This document shows positions 1 to 6,567 of a DNA stretch of 15,292 bases, in pieces. Position 1 is the stretch's first letter. Every line of letters starts with the position of its first letter. The DNA lies in NCBI GenBank assembly GCA_026400415.1, contig JAPLPA010000335.1:1-15292 (forward strand), written 5' to 3'. The stretch comes from Afipia sp. (lineage in GTDB: Bacteria > Pseudomonadota > Alphaproteobacteria > Rhizobiales > Xanthobacteraceae). The position numbers and the translations under genes are program-made. The notes under the pieces are model-generated. The model did not search any database. It saw nothing but the letters and a program-made list of their open reading frames with translations, and was not told the origin of the DNA.

Positions 1-48
1 GCCATATGCTACCTTGCCGACCTGCAATCAATTTTCGGTTTGGCATTC

Positions 49-594
49 CTATTTTTTCGGCTTGCCGGCATCTCCGCCGGAGCTTGTTTTCGGCGCGGCC
101 GGCCCAGTCGATGCGGCGCTCAGCACCTCGAACGCCACCGTGATCTTGCCCGCCTTCTCAAACTCGAGCGAGACAGGGATTTGAGTGCCTTTCTTCAATG
201 CGCTCTTCAACTTCAGCAGCGCGAGCTTGCCGCTACCGGGTACCAACGCGACCTTTTCTCCGGGCGCAATCGCCGATCCCGCGTCGAGTGGTGCGGCTGT
301 CGTCGCGCCGCCTGCCTTGCTGGTTTTTTGGATCTGGATTTTTTCAGCGACTGCTGTCGATCCTCCGACCAAGCGGTCAGCCGCGGAGCCTTTGTTTTCG
401 ATTGTTACATAGCCGCTGGTAAGCTCCGATCCTTTCGGCGCAGCGCGGACCCAAGGCTGCGTGATAATGAGATCGCCGAGCTTGAGTTCTTGCGACTGTG
501 CTGGCGCTGAGCAGAACAACGCGGCAAACACCATTGAGACAAAGAGATATCGGCTGAGTTTCACTGTCTTCTCCAAGTTCATTCTATTTTCCAT
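49..594 (-). CDS. Secreted PCu(A)C-fold protein lacking the copper ligands
   Basis: A 181-residue protein. Residues 1 to about 35 look like a Sec signal peptide (basic start, hydrophobic stretch LFVSMVFAALFCSA, then AQSQE). The mature part follows the PCu(A)C copper-chaperone family (formerly DUF461) closely: ITQPWVRAAPKGS, then SGYVTIENKG, and near the C-terminus VSLEFEKAGKITVAFEV. Family members normally bind periplasmic Cu(I) through a conserved His/Met set and help metallate cytochrome oxidase. Here those positions are changed: KIQIQKT stands where a His and Met are expected and GKLALL stands where HLM is expected. The mature chain has no His, Met or Cys. A low-complexity Ala/Ser/Gly/Lys tail follows residue 160. 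The gene lies 20 bases after an opgC-like gene on the same strand and is probably co-transcribed. The ATG at 594 lacks a clear ribosome site; Met5 (582) has GGAAAATAGA before it and is an alternative start. Copper binding is unlikely; the role is unknown. Confidence 0.85.
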   Translation of the reverse strand: MENRMNLEKTVKLSRYLFVSMVFAALFCSAPAQSQELKLGDLIITQPWVRAAPKGSELTSGYVTIENKGSAADRLVGGSTAVAEKIQIQKTSKAGGATTAAPLDAGSAIAPGEKVALVPGSGKLALLKLKSALKKGTQIPVSLEFEKAGKITVAFEVLSAASTGPAAPKTSSGGDAGKPKK

Positions 595-614
595 GTCGCT
601 TAAGAGTGAAGACT

Positions 615-1808
615 TTAGCGGCGTTGCTTTGCCACTATCAATTTCTTCGCCGGCTTGCGTTTGTCTGAAGTATCGACGAATAGATTCGGGACTTCCGCAC
701 TCCGTTCAAGAAGCCATGCGAGCGCAATCATGACCGCGATGCCGCCGAAGCTCACTGCAAATTGCGCAAGGAGGCCATTTGAATATTGAACAAGAATCCA
801 ATGCGAACCGAAGGACAGAAATACACCGAAGCAAAAAAGCGGAAGAGAATGCTGACCGCACAACACGATTGGATGCAGCCATTTGGAAGAAAGGATATCC
901 GACCTGCGCGGGAAAAATCGCGCGACCAATAACGCCACCGCGAGGAAGTGCGTGAACCGGAGCATGTCGAGATTGGTCTTGTCGATTGGATAGATGGCCT
1001 TGATAAACCATTTCGGTACCATCGCATCCAGGACCGGGATGCGCCAGGTCATGACGACCACCAAAGCAAAGGCGATCCAGAGGATGGCAATTGCCTGTCC
1101 AATACGAGATTCAATTATCGGCCAGATCGTTTTAACTCCGCCGACGCCGCACCATGCACCGAACACAAACATCAATTGCCAGGCAAAGGGATTGAAGTAC
1201 CAGGTCGCACCGGCCGGATAAGACGGCAAATTCCAGTCAAAATAGCGCGCGCAGATGTAGAGTAAAACCGAACCGAGCAAAGTCGCATTCGGTCGGCGCA
1301 GCAGGCACCAGAGAATCAGCGGTGACGCGGCAATCAGCGTCATGTAAAGCGGCAAGACGTCGAGATCGACGGGCTTGTATCGCAGCGTCAGCGCTTGCCC
1401 GATAAGCACGTCGGGGTTTTCGAGGAAACTACGAACGTTAAACTCGTCTGCATACATCGGGTTGTCGAATTTCCTGATGGCGCGCGCGATCTGTGCCGTG
1501 AAGAGCAAGAACAGCATGATGTGGGCGACGTACATTTGCCAGACGCGCGTCCAAAGCCGCTTGGCGGCGGCCACAAATTGTCCCGCACCTATGATCGGGC
1601 CGTAGATGAAGCCGGCCAGATATCCGGAAATGAAAACGAAAAGTTCGGCTGCGTCGCTGAACCCGTAATTGCGCAGGGTGAGCCAGGCAACGAAGTTGTC
1701 GGGCACGTGGTCTAGGAAAATCATCCATAGACCGATGCCGCGAAACAGATCCAGCCGTAAATCGCGCTCGACGTGCGGCAAGAGAGGTAGTTTGTTTTCG
1801 TTAGCCAC
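615..1808 (-). CDS. opgC: OpgC-family membrane protein (glucan succinyltransferase type)
   Basis: A 397-residue polytopic inner-membrane protein. The N-terminus RDLRLDLFRGIGLWMIFLDH, followed by FSDAAELFVFISGYLAGFIYG, is the hallmark of the OpgC/acyltransferase-3-like family of alphaproteobacteria. About ten hydrophobic segments follow, and the C-terminus is cytoplasmic and basic (SDKRKPAKKLIVAKQRR). Characterised members add succinyl groups to osmoregulated periplasmic glucans; other members of the broad family modify other surface sugars, so the exact acceptor is inferred only. The start is GTG at 1806-1808, giving V/MANENKLPLLPHVERDLRLD, with a GGGGG run four to nine bases upstream. It precedes the PCu(A)C-like gene by 20 bases. 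No glucan synthase (opgG/opgH) gene is in the window. Confidence 0.85.
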   Translation of the reverse strand: MANENKLPLLPHVERDLRLDLFRGIGLWMIFLDHVPDNFVAWLTLRNYGFSDAAELFVFISGYLAGFIYGPIIGAGQFVAAAKRLWTRVWQMYVAHIMLFLLFTAQIARAIRKFDNPMYADEFNVRSFLENPDVLIGQALTLRYKPVDLDVLPLYMTLIAASPLILWCLLRRPNATLLGSVLLYICARYFDWNLPSYPAGATWYFNPFAWQLMFVFGAWCGVGGVKTIWPIIESRIGQAIAILWIAFALVVVMTWRIPVLDAMVPKWFIKAIYPIDKTNLDMLRFTHFLAVALLVARFFPRRSDILSSKWLHPIVLCGQHSLPLFCFGVFLSFGSHWILVQYSNGLLAQFAVSFGGIAVMIALAWLLERSAEVPNLFVDTSDKRKPAKKLIVAKQRR

Positions 1809-2316
1809 GACGCCCCCAAATATAATCCGTACAGATTCAGTAGTGTGATTTTTGTAACCTTAAGAACATCTCAGACTAGCGCGACCCAAATGCCGACGCT
1901 TGATGTTAAATTGATGCCGAAGGGCCAAGATCTCAGCTAGTAACGAAGCTCGCGACCGGAACGCCTGCAGCACAGACCAAATATTGCTCCTAGCTTCGCT
2001 CATTGTACAGCGGGATACGTGATTCTACCGCAGATATCAGCTCGATTGGGTTTACCAGAGGTGCAAATGTCACAGATTGCTGCTCATGGAATAAAAATGA
2101 TAGCGTTAGCTTCGTTGCAACATGCGCGATGCCATTTCCGATAAGAAATACCGTGTGGCTTCCGACTCCATAGCCTCGCGCTATTGCGTGGCGCCATGGC
2201 GCCCACCTATTCAGCTCAGACTGCCAGTCGATCACTGATTTAGTGTTGATGAGCCTAACAAGTATGGCAGGTTACTAGTGAACGACACGGGCAGCTAACA
2301 AGGCAGACCGAACCCT
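1809..2316. other. Intergenic region without a convincing gene
   Basis: About 508 bases separate the divergent opgC-like and adenylate cyclase genes, so the promoters of both should lie here. I cannot assign firm -35/-10 boxes. TATATT occurs about 15 bases upstream of the opgC GTG (minus strand), without a well spaced -35 box. A perfect 14-bp palindrome is at 2190-2203. An 81-codon GTG-started reading frame (1990-2235, minus) has no ribosome site and no recognisable family and is not called. Confidence 0.6.
2190..2203. repeat. 14-bp perfect palindrome
   Basis: GGCGCCATGGCGCC is its own reverse complement. It lies 114 bases upstream of the adenylate cyclase start, in non-coding sequence. It may be a dimeric regulator site or chance in GC-rich DNA; nothing else in the sequence decides. 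Confidence 0.4.
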
Positions 2317-4362
2317 ATGCGCATTGGAATTCGTCTTGCCGTATCGATTCTCGTTCTTGCGTTTATCATGATAAGCGCAATCGGTGTTCACGTCTTGTGG
2401 TGGCGTACCGCCGAAACGACAAGCCAGACGCTTGCCTGGACAATTAACGAGCAGATAGTGTCTTCGGTCAGTGACGAACTGCAATCGATCACCACTGAGG
2501 CCAGATCCGCATTCACGGCCACGCGCTCTCTTTTAATTCGTCACGTGATCGACATTCGCGAGCCCAATAAACGCGAGTTCGTCTTCCTATCGCAATTGCA
2601 GTCGCAGCCGACGATTTCGTGGGTCGTATTCGGTTGGCCCGACGGTGCGTTCTTCGGCGCTCGCAAGCTCGGTGACTCGGACATCGAGATGATTACGATT
2701 GCCGCCGACCAAGCCCGACAGCAGATCGACCGATACCAGTCGGTCGAGGGTGATTTTCAGTTCAAGAATTCAAAAATCGAGAACACCACCTACGCGGTAA
2801 AACATCAGGAATGGTTTCGCGACGCCGCTGAATCTGAAGGACCGCAGTTCAGTGTCGCGACGCGACCGGGGGGAGATCGGCTCGCTGTTGTATTTGCAGG
2901 TCCGATTGAGGTTGATCAGAAACGTCAGGGTGTTCTTGGCATCATCATCGAACTCACTCGCGTTTCCAAGTATCTCTCGCAACTGACAACTGGAAAAACT
3001 GCGGGTGCATTTATACTCGACCGCGATGGCGGCGTCGTCGCTACCCCCGATGCTGAGGCCGACGAGGTCACCGCGCTCAAGACGACCCACCCGCTCCTCC
3101 CGATGGCTGTTTCAGCGCTGAAGGATGCAGCTGGAATCTATAATCCAGACGATGCGCAACAGCATCGGTCGCGCGTCATCCAAAATGACGAAGCTTATGA
3201 AGTCGTTTTGAACCCTCTCTCATTGCCTGGCTGGTCGCTGGCGACAGTTGTTCCGGAATCGGAATTTCTCGGACCTGTTAAGAAAACTATTCGTCAGCTC
3301 GTTCTGAGCCTTGCCGTCTTGATCACAGTTGCCGGTATTGTATCCGCGTGGCTCGCCCAGCGCCTGATCGCTGCTCCCCTTGTCAAAGTCGTCGGCGAAA
3401 TCAAACACGTCGAGCGGTTCGAACTCGATGAAGTCAAACGCCATCCGTCGCGGCTTACCGAGCTGGAAAACTTGTCGAGCGCGATTGCGGATATGGCAGC
3501 CGGACTTTCTGCATTCAGAAAATACATCCCGGCAGACCTTGTGAGGACGCTCGTCAAAGAAGGTATCGAGCCGAAACCCGGCGGCGCTATTCGTCCGGTG
3601 AGCGTGTTGTTCGCCGACATCGCAGGATTCACGGGACTGTCGGAACGGCTCGGCGACAAAATCATTCCGCTGCTTTCTCGCTATCTGGAAGTGGTATCGA
3701 CAGAGGTCAACTCGCATCACGGAACGATCGACAAGTTCATCGGCGACGCGGTGATGGCATTCTGGGGCGCACCTGCCTCAAATCCAGATCATGCCGTTGA
3801 GGCCTGCCGCGCAGCCTTGGCATCACAGCGGGCGCTCCGCGAGCATGGCGTTATGGACGACAAGGGTGAGCCGTTGCGAATCCGGATCGGAATCAATTCT
3901 GGCGATATGCTGGTCGGCAATATCGGCTCCGAAGTACGTCTGAATTACACAGTGATCGGCGACGCTGTAAATATTGCGAGTCGGCTCGAAAGCGCGAACA
4001 AGCAATACGGGACCGAGATCATGATCGGACAGGAAACGCGCCGGCTGGGTGGCGACAGCATTTACGCGCGTGAATTGGACTCGCTCGCCGTCTACGGTCG
4101 CGTCGGAGGTATGTCGATCTTTGAATTGCTAGGGATTGCGGGGGAGGATGTCGACCCATCCGAATGGGTCAGTCCATACGAGCTAGGACTTGCGGCTTAT
4201 CGAGCACGGGATTTTAGTGCCGCCATCAAACATTTTGAATGCGTTTTACAGGCAAGGCCGATCGACAAACCTTCGAAAATAATGATCGAACGGTGTCTTC
4301 AGTTTCTCAGATCGCCTCCAGCTGATAACTGGAGCGGTATCACGGCTGCAGAAAGCAAATAG
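2317..4362 (+). CDS. Class III adenylate cyclase with extracytoplasmic Cache-like sensor and HAMP
   Basis: A 681-residue membrane-bound adenylate/guanylate cyclase. Transmembrane helix 1 is at about residues 8-30. An extracytoplasmic sensor of roughly 290 residues, dCache-like in its length and in motifs such as FILDRDGGVVATP, precedes helix 2 (about 329-347) and a HAMP-type linker (about 348-400). The cyclase domain spans about 425-610. All key class III residues are visible: metal-binding Asp434 in LFADIAGFT and Asp477 in KFIGDAVMAFWGAP, base-selecting Lys473 and Thr545 (NYTVIGDAVN), and transition-state Asn552 and Arg556 (NIASRLE). The Lys/Thr pair points to ATP, so the product is probably cAMP. 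The C-terminal 60 residues include a TPR-like helical segment (YELGLAAYRARDFSAAIKHF), common in such cyclases. The ATG has only a weak upstream AAGG. The gene stands alone on its strand; the ligand sensed is unknown. Confidence 0.93.
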   Translation: MRIGIRLAVSILVLAFIMISAIGVHVLWWRTAETTSQTLAWTINEQIVSSVSDELQSITTEARSAFTATRSLLIRHVIDIREPNKREFVFLSQLQSQPTISWVVFGWPDGAFFGARKLGDSDIEMITIAADQARQQIDRYQSVEGDFQFKNSKIENTTYAVKHQEWFRDAAESEGPQFSVATRPGGDRLAVVFAGPIEVDQKRQGVLGIIIELTRVSKYLSQLTTGKTAGAFILDRDGGVVATPDAEADEVTALKTTHPLLPMAVSALKDAAGIYNPDDAQQHRSRVIQNDEAYEVVLNPLSLPGWSLATVVPESEFLGPVKKTIRQLVLSLAVLITVAGIVSAWLAQRLIAAPLVKVVGEIKHVERFELDEVKRHPSRLTELENLSSAIADMAAGLSAFRKYIPADLVRTLVKEGIEPKPGGAIRPVSVLFADIAGFTGLSERLGDKIIPLLSRYLEVVSTEVNSHHGTIDKFIGDAVMAFWGAPASNPDHAVEACRAALASQRALREHGVMDDKGEPLRIRIGINSGDMLVGNIGSEVRLNYTVIGDAVNIASRLESANKQYGTEIMIGQETRRLGGDSIYARELDSLAVYGRVGGMSIFELLGIAGEDVDPSEWVSPYELGLAAYRARDFSAAIKHFECVLQARPIDKPSKIMIERCLQFLRSPPADNWSGITAAESK

Positions 4363-4398
4363 GAAACTCGCTGACGAAGCAACGCTGATCGTACTAAC

Positions 4399-4427
4399 AA
4401 TTCCATAACCGCTCATTCGGCGAATCC
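4399..4427 (+). repeat. 29-bp dispersed direct repeat, copy 1
   Basis: It starts AATTCCATAACCGCTCATTC (20 bases), then one variable base (G here), a G and CGAATCC. The second copy at 14115-14143 has the same orientation and differs only at the variable base (28 of 29 identical). It begins 37 bases after the cyclase stop codon. The segment ATTCGGCGAAT inside it is nearly palindromic. Confidence 0.85.
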
Positions 4428-4589
4428 AATTGGCTCTCAAAGAGATGGAATGACCGCAACACCCTGACTTCACCATCCAGTGGAGATCGAACCAGTCTCC
4501 AAAATGCGTCTCCGGAAAACGGGAATTTTCTTGAAATTGGCTGGAGATTCTCGAGAGTTTTCGCCCTAGAAATTTCGTACCAGAGCAAC

Positions 4590-4710
4590 TGGAGACCGGA
4601 CCCGTCTTCAAAACCCCGCCATTGGCGGGCCTTTCAAGATAGAAACGGTAATATTCTCCAAAGCCCACACTGGCTGGCTGGCGAGGCAGTGCTGATCGCA
4701 CCGGTCTCCA
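4590..4710. repeat. 10-bp inverted repeat pair enclosing a hairpin
   Basis: TGGAGACCGG at 4590-4599 is the exact reverse complement of CCGGTCTCCA at 4701-4710. The enclosed 101 bases contain the CCCGCC/GGCGGG hairpin. The arrangement could be a small non-autonomous element or a structured transcript; no target-site duplication was identified. Confidence 0.45.
4615..4629. terminator. Short GC-rich hairpin, possible terminator between convergent genes
   Basis: CCCGCC-ATT-GGCGGG forms a perfect six-pair stem with a three-base loop. On the plus strand it is followed by CCTTTC; on the minus strand by GGTTTTGAAG. It lies between two convergent genes. Neither side has a strong T run, so termination is only plausible. 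Confidence 0.4.
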
Positions 4711-4726
4711 TCGGATTTCCCTGCTA

Positions 4727-4884
4727 ACAGGGAATTTTACAGGGAAATTCGACGTTTTCAGTTCTCGGAAGTGGTCTCCGGGAACGAAAGCCTCTGTGTT
4801 GCAGTGGTTTTCGACGAATTCCGCTGAAAACCTAACAGGGAAATCTGCACACCGAACAGGGAATATTTTTCTGAAAACAGGGAG
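4727..4884. repeat. Cluster of ACAGGGA(A/G) repeats
   Basis: ACAGGGAA occurs at 4727-4734, 4739-4746, 4835-4842 and 4856-4863, and ACAGGGAG at 4877-4884, all in the same orientation. The first copy also pairs with TTCCCTG just upstream (4718-4724) in a seven-pair inverted repeat with a CTAA loop. Spacing is irregular (12, 96, 21 and 21 bases), so this is not a CRISPR or simple tandem repeat. Confidence 0.6.
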
Positions 4885-4893
4885 CGGGTCCCT
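4879..4893 (-). terminator. Weak possible terminator after the BKACE gene
   Basis: Read on the minus strand, AGGGA-CCCGC-TCCCT forms a five-pair stem just after the TAG stop of the BKACE gene, followed by GTTTTC. The stem is short, so this is a weak call. It incorporates the last ACAGGGA repeat. Confidence 0.3.
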
Positions 4894-4899
4894 TGGCGA

Positions 4900-5838
4900 C
4901 TAAAAGCCGACGTGGTCGCCGCCTTTCAGTGCAAGCATGGATCGCGCTTCGGCCGGCGTCGCAATACTCAAACCCAATTCTTCGGCCATGCGGCGAATCT
5001 TAGTCACTTGCTGAGCGTTCGAAACTGCTAACTCGCCGCGACCAATATAAAGGCTGTCCTCGAGACCCACCCGTACATTGCCACCCATCAACAGAGCTTG
5101 GTTCGCGAAGGGCATCTGGAAGCGTCCGGCTGCCAACACCGACCACGGGTAAGAGTCGCCAAACAGACGGTCCGCAGTCCGTTTCATGAACATCAAATTG
5201 TCGAGGTCCGCACCGATACCCCCGAGAATGCCGAAAATCATTTGGACGAAGAACGGCGGTTTAATCAAGCCGCGGTCGACAAAATGCGCAAGGCTGTAGA
5301 GATGCCCGACGTCGTAGCATTCATGCTCAAAGCGGGTGCCGTGATCGTCACCCAGTATTTTCAGAATTCGCTCAATATCGCGGAATGTGTTCCGAAAGAT
5401 AAAATCGTCCGTATTGCGCAGATAAGGCTCTTCCCAATCAAACTTCCAAGACTTGTAACGATCGGCTAAGGGGAAGATCCCGAAATTCATCGACCCCATA
5501 TTCAGCGAGCACATTTCCGGTTTTGCAACCAGTGGCGCGGCGAGCCGCTGCTCTACTGTCATATTGAGGCTTCCGCCCGTTGTGATGTTGATGACGGCGT
5601 CGGTGGCCTGCTTGATGCGCGGCAAGAACTGCATAAAGTGATCGGGTGACGGCGATGGGCTGCCGTTCTGCGGATCGCGGGCGTGAAGATGGAGAATCGA
5701 TGCGCCCGCTTCTGCCGCTGCAATCGCCTGCGTCGCGATATCGTCGGGCGTGTACGGCAGTGCATCGGACATGGTCGGCGTGTGAATTCCGCCCGTGACC
5801 GCACAGGTGATAATGATCTTCTCGGTTTTCTTGCTCAT
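4900..5838 (-). CDS. Beta-keto acid cleavage enzyme (BKACE, DUF849 family)
   Basis: A 312-residue TIM-barrel enzyme. Known members (such as 3-keto-5-aminohexanoate cleavage enzyme and dehydrocarnitine cleavage enzyme) cleave a free beta-keto acid with acetyl-CoA to give acetoacetate and an acyl-CoA, or the corresponding acetoacetyl-CoA products. Family marks are the N-terminus KIIITCAVTGGIHTPTMS, the zinc-binding pair His50/His52 in SILHLHARDP, ITTGGS at about 85-90, SLNMGSMNFG at about 111-120, and the C-terminal GGNVRVGLED whose Glu260 is the expected third metal ligand. Length is normal and no key residue is missing. The ATG at 5838 is preceded by TGAGGA, which also contains the TGA stop of livF; nine bases separate the two genes, so coupling is likely. 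It is the last gene of the operon. The substrate subgroup cannot be set from sequence alone. Confidence 0.92.
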   Translation of the reverse strand: MSKKTEKIIITCAVTGGIHTPTMSDALPYTPDDIATQAIAAAEAGASILHLHARDPQNGSPSPSPDHFMQFLPRIKQATDAVINITTGGSLNMTVEQRLAAPLVAKPEMCSLNMGSMNFGIFPLADRYKSWKFDWEEPYLRNTDDFIFRNTFRDIERILKILGDDHGTRFEHECYDVGHLYSLAHFVDRGLIKPPFFVQMIFGILGGIGADLDNLMFMKRTADRLFGDSYPWSVLAAGRFQMPFANQALLMGGNVRVGLEDSLYIGRGELAVSNAQQVTKIRRMAEELGLSIATPAEARSMLALKGGDHVGF

Positions 5839-5847
5839 CGGCTGTCC

Positions 5848-6567
5848 TCAATTCCGTCCGAGATAGGTGCGTGCGACTTTCGGGTCCGCAGCCAGTTCAG
5901 ACGCCCGCCCTTCAAGCGCGATGCGGCCCTGCTCAATAACGTAGCCGTGCCGCGCCACAGCCAGCGCCGCGCGCGCGTTCTGTTCGACGAGAACGATCGA
6001 AACATCGTCGCTGCTGAGGTTTGAAATGATCTCGAAGATGTGCTTCGTCACTATTGGAGCGAGACCGAGGCTCGGCTCGTCCAGCAGCAGCAATCGCGGC
6101 TTGGACATCAACGCGCGGCCGAGCGCAAGCATCTGACGCTCCCCGCCTGAAAGCGTCTCCGCAGTCTGCTTTCGACGTTCCTTTAGGCGAGGGAACAGCG
6201 CGTAGACGTTATCGAGGCTATCGCGAAGGGCGCGCGCACCGCTCCAGCGCCGGTGATAGGCACCGAGTTGGAGATTGTCTTCGACCGACATTTCCGGAAA
6301 TAACTCACGTTTCTCCGGAACGAGAACGAGGCCCAGCTCCAGCCGCGCTTCTGTCGCAGTATCCGAAATATCTGCGCCGTCGAATATCACCCGGCCGGTC
6401 GAAACCGGATGCAGTCCCGCAAGCGATGCCAACAACGTCGTCTTGCCTGCACCGTTCGGTCCGATAATCGTCGTGATGCCTCCCCGCTCCGCAACGAGGC
6501 TGACGCCGAAAACGGCCTCCACCTTGCCGTAGGCGATATGGACATCCTCGACACGCAACAGGCTCAT
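5848..6567 (-). CDS. livF: Branched-chain-type ABC transporter ATPase, LivF-like
   Basis: A 239-residue ABC ATPase of the HAAT (LivF) class. It has Walker A GPNGAGKTT (36-44), signature LSGGERQ (139-145), Walker B LLLLDEP (159-165), and VEQNA, with Gln where most ABC proteins have the H-loop His, as is usual in LivF. It pairs with the LivG-like half of the upstream fusion to power uptake through the two permease units. The start ATG overlaps the TGA of the upstream gene by one base (TGATG), so translation is coupled. Liv-type systems carry branched-chain amino acids, but also amides, aromatic acids and other carboxylates. The neighbouring catabolic genes make an organic acid the more likely cargo. 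Confidence 0.95.
   Translation of the reverse strand: MSLLRVEDVHIAYGKVEAVFGVSLVAERGGITTIIGPNGAGKTTLLASLAGLHPVSTGRVIFDGADISDTATEARLELGLVLVPEKRELFPEMSVEDNLQLGAYHRRWSGARALRDSLDNVYALFPRLKERRKQTAETLSGGERQMLALGRALMSKPRLLLLDEPSLGLAPIVTKHIFEIISNLSSDDVSIVLVEQNARAALAVARHGYVIEQGRIALEGRASELAADPKVARTYLGRN

Larger units (their letters stand above)
4363..4899. other. Repeat-rich non-coding interval between convergent genes
   Basis: This stretch of 537 bases lies between the stops of the cyclase (plus) and the BKACE gene (minus). It holds no believable gene. It holds one copy of the 29-base repeat (4399-4427), five ACAGGGA repeats (4727-4884), four GTCTCC and one GGAGAC motifs, a 10-bp inverted repeat (4590-4599 with 4701-4710), a hairpin at 4615-4629 and a short possible terminator at 4879-4893. 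The texture differs from the coding DNA on both sides and resembles a remnant of mobile or repetitive DNA. Confidence 0.6.

Noticed and set aside
1990..2235. An 81-codon minus-strand frame that could be a small hypothetical gene
   Set aside because: It starts with GTG, has no ribosome site, no recognised family, and the amino-acid pattern has no clear signal peptide, helix or motif. It may be chance in a non-coding stretch.
4246..4701. Long minus-strand frame across the cyclase 3' end and the repeat region
   Set aside because: It overlaps the end of a well supported gene, has no family resemblance, and its composition follows the repeat DNA.
4363..4899. tRNA gene or CRISPR array in the repeat-rich gap
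   Set aside because: No cloverleaf or T-arm consensus was found, and the repeats are too short and unevenly spaced for a CRISPR array.
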